From NCBI RefSeq assembly GCF_014762685.1, contig NZ_JABURM010000005.1:1984001-2048000 (forward strand): a stretch of 64,000 nt of DNA. The letters are read 5' to 3'. Positions 26,114 through 34,724 of this stretch are shown here, piece after piece. How positions within the stretch are numbered: position 1 is the stretch's first letter; each line of letters begins with the position of its first letter. The notes below the pieces were generated by a model. It did no database searches, was not told the origin of the DNA, and saw only the letters and a program-made list of their open reading frames with translations. A program made the position numbers and the translations under genes. Source of the stretch: Gracilimonas sp. (GTDB lineage: Bacteria; Bacteroidota; Rhodothermia; Balneolales; Balneolaceae).

Positions 26114-26578
26114 ATGGGGTTTAAATTTGGGAATACCAGTAAAACAAAACTAGAAACCTGCCACGAAGATCTACAGAAAGTACTTCAGTTGGCCATATCA
26201 CGTTCGCGTATTGATTTCGGTGTATCAGAGGGACATCGCAGTCTGGAACGACAGAAGCAGTTATTTAACGAAGGCCGCTCCAAAATTGACGGCATCCAGA
26301 AAAAAGGTAAACACAATTACAATCCTTCAATGGCAGCAGATATTTATATCTATCATCCTGACCCGGACACACGCAGTAAACTGGCGTATGACAAGCCTTC
26401 ACTTTGTTATATAGCAGGATTGGTTATTTCATGTGCCGGCGAACTCCTGGAGCAAGGGGAAATCACCCACAACATCCGGTGGGGCGGCAACTGGGATAAA
26501 GACGGAGTAATACTGCAAGATCAGGGTTTTGACGATTTACCGCATTTTGAGTTGGTTGAAGCTGAGCCGATTGCCTAA
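26114..26578 (+). CDS. M15-family peptidase, endolysin-like
   Basis: 154 residues. The family pattern is visible: SEGHRSLERQKQLFNEGRSKIDG, then KHNYNPSMAADIYIY with His67 and Asp76 as zinc ligands, and LPHFEL near the end with the last His. These L-Ala-D-Glu or D-Ala-D-Ala peptidases cut peptidoglycan stem peptides and often serve as phage endolysins. No signal peptide, no holin and no other phage gene are visible, so it is either a phage remnant or a domesticated hydrolase. Its ECF-like promoter argues for host control. Confidence 0.8.
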   Translation: MGFKFGNTSKTKLETCHEDLQKVLQLAISRSRIDFGVSEGHRSLERQKQLFNEGRSKIDGIQKKGKHNYNPSMAADIYIYHPDPDTRSKLAYDKPSLCYIAGLVISCAGELLEQGEITHNIRWGGNWDKDGVILQDQGFDDLPHFELVEAEPIA

Positions 26579-26699
26579 AAAAATTGCTTCTCCTTCCCTG
26601 ACTGCGTTGCGAAGATGGATTTTCTTAACGAGGGTAAATGTTGTTTATAGAAAAGCTATTTACTACAGGCAACTGCTCAAAAAGAAGAGAGTAAAAAAC

Positions 26700-26731
26700 G
26701 GAAGAAAGACTACATCTCCAATCTTTCTTCC
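26700..26731 (-). terminator. Intrinsic terminator after the small lipoprotein gene
   Basis: A 10-bp perfect stem GGAAGAAAGA (26700-26709) / TCTTTCTTCC (26722-26731), read on the minus strand and followed by GTTTTTTAC. It lies 16 bases past the stop at 26748. Confidence 0.75.
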
Positions 26732-26747
26732 ATTTATGATAAATAAA

Positions 26748-27242
26748 TCAATAATCTACGGGATCACTTATTGAGTTCCCTCCCCAAACTATATAAAGAG
26801 AATCATCGGGATTGGATTTAAAGGTAGAATCGATTGCGAAGCTTTTGTAGCCCAAGCAACCTAAACACCCTTCGGTTGGGTCACCCGATACTATTTGAAA
26901 AATAACGCGGTATCGCCAGTCTTTTTTAAGAGGTAGCGATAATTCTCCGAATGACCGTGGAAGTTTGTCCTTCAACAATATTATTTCAACATCCAGTGAT
27001 CCTGATTGGACTGTCTCAAAAGGACCGGCACTTAATTGGCTATTATCTTGAGAAAATTGACTACGATGCAGCAGAGTAGAACCATTATCATTAAACACAA
27101 CATCAAAATCAGGTGTATCTGCTGTCGAATTGTTGAATACGAATTCTACTTCTGAACTTTTTTCTTTCCCATTATTACTTAATTCACTACAGCCACTTAG
27201 TAATAAGATAGATAGTGCAAATATCATTATTGAGCTCTTCAT
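26748..27242 (-). CDS. Small lipoprotein of unknown function
   Basis: 164 residues. Lipobox LLSGC gives Cys18. The remainder is beta-rich with no recognised family, and has a CLGCLGY Cys pair near 125. It is 50 bases downstream of the metalloprotease gene on the same strand, so likely one transcript. Function unknown. Confidence 0.7.
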   Translation of the reverse strand: MKSSIMIFALSILLLSGCSELSNNGKEKSSEVEFVFNNSTADTPDFDVVFNDNGSTLLHRSQFSQDNSQLSAGPFETVQSGSLDVEIILLKDKLPRSFGELSLPLKKDWRYRVIFQIVSGDPTEGCLGCLGYKSFAIDSTFKSNPDDSLYIVWGGNSISDPVDY

Positions 27243-27292
27243 AACTAATTGGGTTTTAAAATTATGATTATTAAATGAAGATTATTCAGTTA

Positions 27293-29068
27293 TTATAAAT
27301 CTTCTGCGTATAAGTTTCTTCTCCAAAGTCTAAGTATTTCAGTTGCATTCCAACCGGAGGGTTCAGTAACGCTTTCACGAAAATTTGTTGGTAATGTTGT
27401 TCTAGTTGTAAAATAATTAGAATAATCGGGAATTACCTGTTCAAAACAAGCAACTAGGTGGTCAACCCCATCTCCTCTTCTCCAACCGGAGGCATATATC
27501 TCACAGGTTTCAATAATATCCGATATGTAACTTCCCGGTAAATTTAAGCTATCAAATGATTCATTGGCAGGATCTGTTATATCAATCATAAATGAAGCAA
27601 CTGCGCCTTCAACAATTGAGCCATCAGATGTACCACCATAACTGTAATCTGAATTTTCAAAATCAAAATAGTTGAAACTTAGAATTTCTGCATGGTAATT
27701 AGCAAAACCTTCTGAATAAGCACATTGTAAATTATATTCTCCATCTACGTAATGTGGACTTGGACAATTACCACCGGCTTCATTTCCCCCTAATCCCTTT
27801 TCATGAAAAGCATGGCCATATTCGTGAGCAAGCACAAAATCACCAAATGAACTACCATCGGCGTGAGACTCTAAAATCACAATTCGATCAGAGGACGGAC
27901 TATAATAACTACCGGCATCGGCATCAATATTTAAAGTTACTTTGCCTCTGCTGTGAGAAAAATATGATCTGGAGTTATTGATTATTTCTGGCATTTCGTA
28001 CCAAACATACACTTGACTGCCTGTAGCTCTGCTTTCAAATGTGTATCCACAGGCAGCGAGTGAAGTAGACTCGGTAGCAGCAATGGTTGATCCTTCGTAG
28101 GAAACATCAACAGTGCTGTGCGTGGTATGCAAATCGGCCTGAATAGATTCATAACCTGTTTCGTCGCAAGTTTTATGTATTTTTCCTTCACTATCGGTTT
28201 GATCCCAGCTTTCACTAATTACTCTGTTCTCAAACTCATCTGTAATAGTAACATATACGGGAGCAGTTACAACAGGCTGAAGCACGTCTGTTTTAGGATC
28301 CATATAGGTAAAAGCGATAGTTACATCGTGAGAAGAAGTAATTTGAGCAGAATTACCATTAGCTCTATTTTTTAAGCCACTATCAGGGTAAACAAGACGA
28401 ATTCTAGGGGGTTCACTTACAGGTGTGAGTGGCCCAGGTATCTTATGATAACCTTCAGGAAACAAATTGGCGTCAAATATATCAGTAATTTGGCCCCCAT
28501 TTTCGTCTATCCACAGCCAAAATTCTCGTCGGATGGTTTTATCAATTGCCTTTCCATTTTTGGTCAAATTTTGTTCCGATTGTGATCTGGCAACCGCAAC
28601 AACCATATAATAACCTGGTTCTTTGATCTTCAGAGTTATTGATTTATTTAAAGATTCTCCTTTTACAAAACTTTTTATCACAGAATATTCTGGTGGGATA
28701 GGAACTCCCAATGCTAATGGTATTAGCTGTCGATCACCTAATTGTTGTTCTGCCTTTCTCAAAGCTGCAATTTCCGGTAGTATTATTTTTACTTCTGCTA
28801 TTTCGGTATTGACATTACTCAATAAATCAAACTCAATATTTAACGGTTGTCTGGGTTTAAGTGTACCAATAGTTTTTACATTCATATCAAAACTTTTTAC
28901 CTCTCCGAACTCGGAAGTAGTTATAATTGATTTATCCTTTACATTTGATACACTTTTTTCTGAACTAAAATAATTAGTTAACATTGAGGAATCGTTACAG
29001 CTGGTGATTAAAATTGAAAAAATGATTGGTATAAAAAGAAGATTTAACTTTTTCATCATATTCTCCAT
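27293..29068 (-). CDS. Zinc metalloprotease-like lipoprotein
   Basis: 591 residues (start chosen at MENMMKKL; MMKKL or MKKL would shorten it by 3-4 residues). Lipobox LITSC near residue 24 shows lipid anchoring. The N-terminal half holds beta domains. HEYGHAFHE near residues 413-417 is an HExxH zinc motif. A third ligand is not obvious, though EGFANYHAEI may supply Glu. Probably surface-exposed and active on extracellular protein. No catalytic peptidase family is assigned. Confidence 0.7.
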   Translation of the reverse strand: MENMMKKLNLLFIPIIFSILITSCNDSSMLTNYFSSEKSVSNVKDKSIITTSEFGEVKSFDMNVKTIGTLKPRQPLNIEFDLLSNVNTEIAEVKIILPEIAALRKAEQQLGDRQLIPLALGVPIPPEYSVIKSFVKGESLNKSITLKIKEPGYYMVVAVARSQSEQNLTKNGKAIDKTIRREFWLWIDENGGQITDIFDANLFPEGYHKIPGPLTPVSEPPRIRLVYPDSGLKNRANGNSAQITSSHDVTIAFTYMDPKTDVLQPVVTAPVYVTITDEFENRVISESWDQTDSEGKIHKTCDETGYESIQADLHTTHSTVDVSYEGSTIAATESTSLAACGYTFESRATGSQVYVWYEMPEIINNSRSYFSHSRGKVTLNIDADAGSYYSPSSDRIVILESHADGSSFGDFVLAHEYGHAFHEKGLGGNEAGGNCPSPHYVDGEYNLQCAYSEGFANYHAEILSFNYFDFENSDYSYGGTSDGSIVEGAVASFMIDITDPANESFDSLNLPGSYISDIIETCEIYASGWRRGDGVDHLVACFEQVIPDYSNYFTTRTTLPTNFRESVTEPSGWNATEILRLWRRNLYAEDL

Positions 29069-29156
29069 TTACTTAGGATTTCATCTTCGTAATTGCCAAA
29101 CAATTACACTCCTAATTAATATTCCCTCGAAGATTTACACAAACCTTTTCTGTCCT

Positions 29157-29216
29157 TTTCTGTATCCATTTTGAACTTTCTGTACCCATTCTGAAAATTA
29201 TCTACCCATTTCAGAA
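29157..29216. repeat. Three 20-bp direct repeats spanning the stop codon of the HTH gene
   Basis: Units starting at 29157, 29177 and 29197 share TTTCTGTACCCATTYTGAA-like sequence at an exact 20-bp period. The third covers the last codons and stop of the HTH gene. A similar string, TTTGTACACCCATTTTAG, lies at its 5' end near 29585. Confidence 0.6.
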
Positions 29217-29584
29217 TCAGTACCTTTCTTCCACAAAAGGTTAAATCGTAATTTTGTATAGTTAATCTCAAAATTACGAGTTAAAAATTTATACAACTCT
29301 CGCTCGTTTTTTAGTCCGCTTTCTATAGCTACTGCAGTACACCCAAAATCAGGATGTTCTCGTATCATCTTTTTAATTTTTTTGAATCGTATTGTTTTCA
29401 TCTTGCTCTTTGCAGATACATTAAATTCTGCTTTAACCAAATGATTCAGTGTTGTCTTCGAACACCCCACAAACAAAGCCCAATCTTTAACGTACCGAAT
29501 CTTAGCTATCTCTTGCTCAAGTAAACTTACTGCCTGTTGCGCTTTCAGTGAGTCACGTTTTTTCTTTATCTCTTTGTTATTCAT
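29198..29584 (-). CDS. Small AraC-type HTH protein
   Basis: 128 residues from MNNKEIKK; ATGs further upstream (29647) give an unlikely leader. The C-terminal 90 residues have the two-helix-turn-helix look of AraC regulators: WALFVGCSKTTLNHLVKAEFN, then TAVAIESGLKNERELYKFLTRNFEINYTKLR. There is no sensing domain. It is divergent from paaA, with 203 bases between starts, so paa control is possible, but the DNA-end repeats suggest it could instead be autonomous. It is AT-rich relative to paaA. Confidence 0.6.
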   Translation of the reverse strand: MNNKEIKKKRDSLKAQQAVSLLEQEIAKIRYVKDWALFVGCSKTTLNHLVKAEFNVSAKSKMKTIRFKKIKKMIREHPDFGCTAVAIESGLKNERELYKFLTRNFEINYTKLRFNLLWKKGTDSEMGR

Positions 29585-29752
29585 TTGTACACCCATTTTA
29601 GTACAGCTGTACATAAGAGTAATGATGCTTAAATCTGTTACTAACATTAATTATTCTTAATGATTTAAAACGTAACGTTTATATTAATACTACTTCTGAA
29701 ACTTGTATTTCACTTCCCGAACTACTCTTTTTAAATTCCTGTTATTAAGACT

Positions 29753-29766
29753 GAAAAGCGCTTCCA
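29753..29766. promoter_or_regulatory. Putative operator AAGCGCTT upstream of paaA
   Basis: GAAAAGCGCTTCCA contains the perfect 8-bp palindrome AAGCGCTT at 29756-29763, 25 bases before the paaA start. The same AAAAGCGCTTCCA string lies upstream of hppD, pointing to shared control of the two aromatic pathways. Confidence 0.5.
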
Positions 29767-29787
29767 AAAAAACTGTATATTCTCATC

Positions 29788-30732
29788 ATGGAAAACCAAG
29801 AAAAATTAGACGAATTTCAAGCCCGCATTGATGCGGGCGAAAAGATCGAACCCAAGGACTGGATGCCTGAGCGGTATCGGCAGCAATTGATCAGGATGAT
29901 GAGTCAGCACGCTCACTCCGAAATTGTGGGTATGCTTCCGGAAGGAAACTGGATCGAACGGGCTCCATCCCTGAAAAGAAAACTGGTGCTCCTGGCCAAG
30001 GTGCAGGATGAGGCCGGCCACGGACTCTATCTCTACAGTGCTACCGAAACACTGGGCATTGACCGGAGTGAACTTGTTGATCAATATCTGTACGGAAGTG
30101 CTAAATACTCCAGCATTTTCAACTACCCGACTATGACCTACGCCGACATCTGTGCGATCGGCTGGCTGGTGGATGGAGCGGCTATTGTAAATCAAACCAT
30201 GCTGGCGCGTTCTTCTTACGGGCCTTACTCACGAGCAAACGTTCGTATTTGTAAGGAAGAAAGTTTCCACAAGAAGCAGGGATATGAGATGCTCGCCAAA
30301 ATGGCTTCCGGAACCCCTGAGCAGCAAAAAATGGCCCAGGATTCTGTCAACCGCTGGTGGTGGCCAAGTTTAATGATGTTCGGCCCGCACGATTCTGATT
30401 CTCCAAACAGTGCCGAGCTCATCAAATGGCAAGTGAAATTAAAAACCAATGACGAACTCCGTCAGCATTTTGTGGATCGTATGGTGATGGAAGCTGAAGC
30501 AATCGGCGTTACCCTCCCCGATCCGGACCTGGAATACAATGAAGAAACCGGCCATTGGGACTTTGGTGACATCCCCTGGGATGAATTCTGGAACGTGGTG
30601 AAAGGCAACGGCATCATGAATCGCGAGCGAATTAAAGCCCGACGAAAAGCCCATGAAGAGGGCGAATGGGTTCGGGAAGCGGCTAATGCCTACGCCCGGA
30701 AGAAGAAACTACAGCAAGAAAAAGCATCGTAA
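29788..30732 (+). CDS. paaA: Ring-1,2-phenylacetyl-CoA epoxidase subunit PaaA
   Basis: 314 residues, the catalytic diiron subunit of the multicomponent monooxygenase that epoxidises phenylacetyl-CoA. The expected carboxylate-bridged site appears as EAGH ([15 protein letters not shown], about 74-80) and EESFH ([14 protein letters not shown], about 156-161). The C-terminal tail ends [13 protein letters not shown]-like. It opens a long plus-strand operon that runs to 42076 with a few insertions. Length and motifs match E. coli PaaA. Confidence 0.96.
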   Translation: MENQEKLDEFQARIDAGEKIEPKDWMPERYRQQLIRMMSQHAHSEIVGMLPEGNWIERAPSLKRKLVLLAKVQDEAGHGLYLYSATETLGIDRSELVDQYLYGSAKYSSIFNYPTMTYADICAIGWLVDGAAIVNQTMLARSSYGPYSRANVRICKEESFHKKQGYEMLAKMASGTPEQQKMAQDSVNRWWWPSLMMFGPHDSDSPNSAELIKWQVKLKTNDELRQHFVDRMVMEAEAIGVTLPDPDLEYNEETGHWDFGDIPWDEFWNVVKGNGIMNRERIKARRKAHEEGEWVREAANAYARKKKLQQEKAS

Positions 30733-30738
30733 AAGAGA

Positions 30739-30803
30739 ATTCAGGACGCAGGAGTCAGAACTCAGAATGTTCTGGCTCCTGAATTCTGAGTTCTGACTTC
30801 TCT
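30739..30803. repeat. Heptad-repeat palindrome between paaA and paaB
   Basis: Heptamers such as AGTCAGA, ACTCAGA on the left and ATTCTGA, GTTCTGA on the right form an imperfect inverted repeat. Confidence 0.65.
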
Positions 30804-30828
30804 CTTTAATCTGAAACCAAGAATTTTA

Positions 30829-31134
30829 ATGTCAGACAATAATTCTAATAAAGACAACTGGCCTCTCTGGGAGGTTTTCACACAGCCTAAATCAGGAAAG
30901 CCACACGAACATGCCGGAAGCCTTCATGCAGCCGACAAAGAAATGGCTCTCCAAAATGCGAGAGATACCTATGCCCGCAGAAATGAAGGGGTGAGTATTT
31001 GGGTGGTGGAATCAAAACATATCACGGCTTCAACGCCGGAAGATATGGGTCCATTTTTTGATCCGGCTAATGACAAGCCGTACCGGCATCCGCAATTTTA
31101 CAGTGTACCAAGAGCAGTTAAGAAGAGGTCTTAG
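30829..31134 (+). CDS. paaB: Phenylacetyl-CoA epoxidase subunit PaaB
   Basis: 101 residues. WPLWEVFTQPKSGKPHEHAGSLHAADKEMALQNARDTYARR is the family signature, only lightly changed from E. coli. PaaB is a small subunit needed for complex stability, acting with A, C, D and usually E. It lies in the operon after the paaA heptad palindrome. Confidence 0.95.
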   Translation: MSDNNSNKDNWPLWEVFTQPKSGKPHEHAGSLHAADKEMALQNARDTYARRNEGVSIWVVESKHITASTPEDMGPFFDPANDKPYRHPQFYSVPRAVKKRS

Positions 31135-31199
31135 TTAATGGTTATTTGTTAATGGGGGCATCCCAATTAACCATTACACCAATAACTATTAACCAATAG
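31134..31199. repeat. Heptad-repeat palindrome between paaB and paaC
   Basis: TTAATGG, TTATTTG, TTAATGG on the left and ACCATTA, AACTATTAACC on the right are complementary arms around GGGCATCCC. Confidence 0.65.
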
Positions 31200-31212
31200 A
31201 AATTGATTCGAA

Positions 31213-32001
31213 ATGATGACTACTGAAACCAAAGAATTAACAAAACAAGAAGCGTTCCTAATCTACCTGCTGCGGCTGGCAGATGACCGTCTTATACTTG
31301 GTCAACGAATGTCAGAATGGTGTGGGCACGGACCTCAGCTTGAAGAAGATCTGGCTATGGCCAATATGGCCCTGGATCTGATCGGTCATGCTACGGCACT
31401 GTATGAATATGCAGCAGAGATCGAAGATGAAGGTCATGATGAAGATTATTTTGCCTACTTCCGGGATGACCGAGAGTTTACGAATTTGCAGTTATGTGAG
31501 CTCCCAAAGGGTGATTTTGGATTTACCATGGCTCGTCAATTCCTGTTCAGTGCATTCAGTTATTTCCAGTATGACCGATTGAAAGATGCCAAAGATGAGC
31601 AATTCAGCGGGATGATCAGCAAACACCTGAAAGAAATTAAATATCACCTGCGTCACTCGCGCGAATGGGTATTACGATTGGGCGATGGAACCGAAGAAAG
31701 CCATGAACGCATTCAGGAAGCTTTTGATGAACTTTGGATGTACCTGGATGAGCTTTTTTATATGGATGATGTGGACGAGCTGATGATTAAAGAAGGTCTT
31801 GGTGTTGATTCATCCGAATTCAAAAAAGAATGGAAGAAATTGGTTGAAGAAACGTTAACAGAAGCAACACTTACCGTTCCTGACTGGGATCAATTTATGA
31901 TGAGCGGGAGCCGAAAAGGAATTCATACTGAGCATTTAGGTCACATGCTGGCTCAGATGCAGTTTTTGCGGCGTTCATATCCTGATGCGGAGTGGAAATA
32001 G
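31213..32001 (+). CDS. paaC: Phenylacetyl-CoA epoxidase subunit PaaC
   Basis: 262 residues, structural partner of PaaA, forming a ferritin-like helix bundle without the complete metal set. RLADDRLILGQRMSEWCGHGP and ANMALDLIGHA are diagnostic of PaaC. TEHLGHMLAQMQFLRRSYPDAEW near the C-terminus is conserved in the family. MMTTETKE is the start; the second Met would also be possible. Confidence 0.95.
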   Translation: MMTTETKELTKQEAFLIYLLRLADDRLILGQRMSEWCGHGPQLEEDLAMANMALDLIGHATALYEYAAEIEDEGHDEDYFAYFRDDREFTNLQLCELPKGDFGFTMARQFLFSAFSYFQYDRLKDAKDEQFSGMISKHLKEIKYHLRHSREWVLRLGDGTEESHERIQEAFDELWMYLDELFYMDDVDELMIKEGLGVDSSEFKKEWKKLVEETLTEATLTVPDWDQFMMSGSRKGIHTEHLGHMLAQMQFLRRSYPDAEWK

Positions 32002-32002
32002 A

Positions 32003-32067
32003 ATAGTATTGAGTAGTGAGTATTGAGATTTGAGTTCTCAATACTCACTACTCACTACTCAATACTA
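32003..32067. repeat. Heptad-repeat palindrome between paaC and paaD
   Basis: Heptamers TAGTGAG, TATTGAG on the left and TACTCAC, TACTCAC, TACTCAA on the right. A 23-nt left arm (32005-32027) matches the right arm perfectly apart from one extra heptad. Confidence 0.8.
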
Positions 32068-32071
32068 ACAC

Positions 32072-32581
32072 ATGCCAGCCATCCAGCTACATACCGAAGA
32101 GCAGATTTGGGACTTCCTGAAGGAAGTGACCGATCCTGAGATCCCGGTGCTCAACATCGTGGAGATGGGAATTGCACGGAAAGTCGATGTTGGTGAAGAA
32201 GGCAAAGTATTAGTTAAAATCACTCCTACCTATTCCGGTTGTCCGGCAATGAATGCTATCGAAAAATTGGTTCATGAAAAACTGTCTGAACGAGGAGTTG
32301 AAGATTTTGAAGTGAAGCTGGATTTCGCCGAAACCTGGACGACGGACTGGATGACGGAAGAAGCCAAGACCAAGCTTAAAAACTATGGCATTGCTCCACC
32401 GGAAGAAACTGAAGCAGAAGATGATTTCCTAAAAAGCCTATCCAGCACAAAGGTTGTCCCCTGCCCTTTTTGTGATTCTTTTGAAACCAAACTGGTCAGC
32501 CAATTTGGTTCCACCGCCTGTAAATCTCAGTACTTCTGCAATAACTGTGATCAGCCTTTTGAGCATTTTAAGTGTATCTAG
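32072..32581 (+). CDS. paaD: Phenylacetyl-CoA epoxidase maturation subunit PaaD
   Basis: 169 residues. The N-terminal MIP18/DUF59-like fold (EVTDPEIPVLNIVEMGIARKV) is followed by a Cys-rich zinc-like end: CPFC near 133, then CKSQYFCNNC and FKCI. PaaD helps assemble or support the iron centre of the epoxidase. This is the last recognisable epoxidase gene; the reductase gene paaE, which normally follows, is absent from the window. Confidence 0.93.
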   Translation: MPAIQLHTEEQIWDFLKEVTDPEIPVLNIVEMGIARKVDVGEEGKVLVKITPTYSGCPAMNAIEKLVHEKLSERGVEDFEVKLDFAETWTTDWMTEEAKTKLKNYGIAPPEETEAEDDFLKSLSSTKVVPCPFCDSFETKLVSQFGSTACKSQYFCNNCDQPFEHFKCI

Positions 32582-32731
32582 GATTACAGATTATTTTGAT
32601 TACGCAGATTTCACAGATTTTTTAGTTTCCAAGATCATCTCTTTTTATTTAAACAACACTTTTTGTGAAAAGGCTGTCATTATATAAATTCTACCGAAAT
32701 ACAATCTGTGCAATCCTCAAATCCCTTAATC
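32582..32731. repeat. Heptad-like inverted repeat between paaD and paaG
   Basis: Left arm built of GATTACA/GATTATT/CAGATT units (about 32583-32620), right arm AATCTGTGCAATC and TTAATCTGTGATC (about 32703-32738), with an AT-rich loop of about 80 bases. Weaker and longer than its neighbours. Confidence 0.5.
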
Positions 32732-32732
32732 T

Positions 32733-33512
32733 GTGATCACTACTGAACTTACCAATGGCATCTTTACCATCACCCTAAATCGGCCTGACAAACTAAACAG
32801 TTTCAATTTCGAGATGGGTACTCAATTGAAAGAAGCATTGATGGAAGCCGAATCAAACGATGAAATTCGATGTGTGCTGCTTACCGGAGAAGGACGTGCT
32901 TTTTGTGCCGGACAAGATCTCGCCGAAGCTACTGAGGTCTCCGAAGATCCTGAACGTGATTTAAGTGAGATAGTACATCACACCTACATTCCTATCATAA
33001 AAGGAATTCGACAACTGGAGAAACCGGTGATTTGTGCGGTAAATGGAACCGCAGCCGGTGCAGGAGCCAATATCGCCCTTGCCTGTGATATTGTGATAGC
33101 CAGCGAGGACGCCAAGTTCATTCAATCCTTCTCACAAATTGGATTGATTCCGGACAGTGGCGGAACATATATTTTGCCCAGGTTAATTGGATTGGCGCGA
33201 GCCACAGCACTCACTTTTTTGGGTGAAAAAGTCTCTGCCCGGGAAGCCGTAGAAATGGGGATGATCTGGAAATCCTATCCTGCTGATGAGTTCATGGAAC
33301 AAGCTCAATCTATTGCAGAGAAACTGACTAAAATGCCGACTCGCGGTTTTGGCCTCACCAAACGAGGCTTCAATGCCGGATTCTCCAATGATCTGGAATC
33401 TCAAATGAAACTGGAGGCTAAACTCCAGGCCGAGGCAGGTGAAACCCATGATTATAATGAAGGGGTTCATGCATTTCTGGAGAAGCGAAAGCCAAACTTC
33501 AAAGGTCAATAG
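32733..33512 (+). CDS. paaG: Ring-oxygenation isomerase PaaG (crotonase family)
   Basis: 259 residues with a GTG start. It converts ring-1,2-epoxyphenylacetyl-CoA to oxepin-CoA in E. coli. The crotonase fold is complete: RAFCAGQDLAE, then NGTAAGAGANIALACDIV. The Asp of GLIPDSGGTYILPR is the diagnostic PaaG residue in place of hydratase Glu. The stretch SFSQIGLIPDSGG supports this over a generic hydratase. Confidence 0.93.
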   Translation: MITTELTNGIFTITLNRPDKLNSFNFEMGTQLKEALMEAESNDEIRCVLLTGEGRAFCAGQDLAEATEVSEDPERDLSEIVHHTYIPIIKGIRQLEKPVICAVNGTAAGAGANIALACDIVIASEDAKFIQSFSQIGLIPDSGGTYILPRLIGLARATALTFLGEKVSAREAVEMGMIWKSYPADEFMEQAQSIAEKLTKMPTRGFGLTKRGFNAGFSNDLESQMKLEAKLQAEAGETHDYNEGVHAFLEKRKPNFKGQ

Positions 33513-33548
33513 GATCACAGATTACAAATCTAAAAAGCCTGTACCACT

Positions 33549-33926
33549 ATGAATATTGAACTCACAAAAAATATCAAAATCCTCCTCGTTCTTGAAGAAT
33601 TGCTGCTTTTTATGGGATCGGTCATTTTATTTGGAATGGCGACCTCTTATGGATGGTGGATGTTTGCTCTTTTATTCTTTCTCCCGGATGCATCCTTTGC
33701 CGGATATCTCATCAGCACAAAAGTCGGTTCCTGGTTCTACAACATCCTTCACCACAAAGGAATTATGATCGGGCTGATTTTAGCAGGATATTTTGCTGAA
33801 ATTGACCTTCTATTGGCTGTTGGAATTGTATTTTTAGGACATTCGGCTTTTGATCGCGTTTTCGGCTACGGGCTTAAATTCTCCGATGATTTTAAGCATA
33901 CACACCTTGGAAGGATTGGTAATTAA
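33549..33926 (+). CDS. DUF4260 family membrane protein
   Basis: 125 residues with three to four hydrophobic segments. The DUF4260 pattern is visible: LFMGSVILFGMATSYGWWMFALLFFLPDASFAGYL, then a VGSWFYNILHH-type loop, and the tail FKHTHLGRIGN. No known function. It sits inside the paa run but has no visible link to phenylacetate; it ends four bases into the convergent toxin gene (33923). Confidence 0.85.
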   Translation: MNIELTKNIKILLVLEELLLFMGSVILFGMATSYGWWMFALLFFLPDASFAGYLISTKVGSWFYNILHHKGIMIGLILAGYFAEIDLLLAVGIVFLGHSAFDRVFGYGLKFSDDFKHTHLGRIGN

Positions 33927-34342
33927 TCTGTTTTTAACGGATTTTCAATATGTTTCGATAGAATAGTATTCGATAGGCCACGTACTAATCGGTTATCTGC
34001 TGTCCACATTTTTGTTTGATTATCCATAGCCAAAGCGAGGTATAACGCATCATACATCGTAACAGGCAGTGAAATAGATATATCAAAAGCCAGTTTTGCC
34101 AAGGTTTGGTGATAAACAACATCCGCTGCTATACGTTGCACCTGATCTCGTTTACGGTGAGCATCCGAAGCCTCCAACTCTCTTCTTTGTACTTTTTTAC
34201 CAATGAGGGAATCCATCTCTATATAAAAAAGATCAGGAACAAGAAATCCTGAATGATCTTTCAGTAGTTGTTCAGCTTTATCTGAATCCTCTTCTAAAAA
34301 AATCCATTTTGCAGCAATAGATGCATCGAGAACAATACTCAT
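33923..34342 (-). CDS. VapC-type PIN-domain toxin
   Basis: 139 residues. The PIN fold acidic residues are apparent: Asp6 in VLDASIAAKW, Glu in FYIEMDSL, Asp in MYDALYLALA, and Asp in WTADNRLVRGL. VapC toxins cut RNA, often tRNA. It overlaps the antitoxin gene by four bases (start 34342, antitoxin stop 34339), the usual VapBC layout. It lies antisense inside the paa operon, between paaG and paaH, so it was probably inserted. Confidence 0.88.
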   Translation of the reverse strand: MSIVLDASIAAKWIFLEEDSDKAEQLLKDHSGFLVPDLFYIEMDSLIGKKVQRRELEASDAHRKRDQVQRIAADVVYHQTLAKLAFDISISLPVTMYDALYLALAMDNQTKMWTADNRLVRGLSNTILSKHIENPLKTD

Positions 34343-34575
34343 CGATCCCGGATTTCCCGCAGATCTTCTACACTATCCGAAAACATACGACCTTCTGCAC
34401 GATATTTAGCAAGTTCTTCCCGAACCATATTTCGGGTTTCTTCAATATCCACTTTTCCCAAAGCATCAATCATCTCTTTCAACTCTGCTTGTAAAGATCG
34501 ATTGTTTCGCTCTGCTCTCTTTTTCCAATTATTAAGTGTTTTCTCATCGATATTTCTTACTAATACATCAGGCAT
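34339..34575 (-). CDS. FitA/VapB-type ribbon-helix-helix antitoxin
   Basis: 78 residues from MPDVLVRNIDE, chosen because the RHH strand starts immediately; two upstream ATGs (34605 and 34641) give an unlikely leader. VLVRNIDEKTLNNWKKRAERNNRSLQAEL is the RHH DNA-binding module, and the C-terminal helix (YRAEGRMFSDSVEDLREIRDR) should mask the toxin. Partner and repressor of the PIN toxin next to it. Confidence 0.85.
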   Translation of the reverse strand: MPDVLVRNIDEKTLNNWKKRAERNNRSLQAELKEMIDALGKVDIEETRNMVREELAKYRAEGRMFSDSVEDLREIRDR

Positions 34576-34724
34576 AACTTCTCTTGGTTTGTTATTTGAT
34601 ATCATTATGATATCTTTTTTCCCTTTAACTTTCAAGTTCAAAAATTTAGGTCAATTTACAACGCATTCCACTTCAGATTCCTTATCTTGGAATCGATTTT
34701 TCAGATGCTAAACAAATATTTTCT

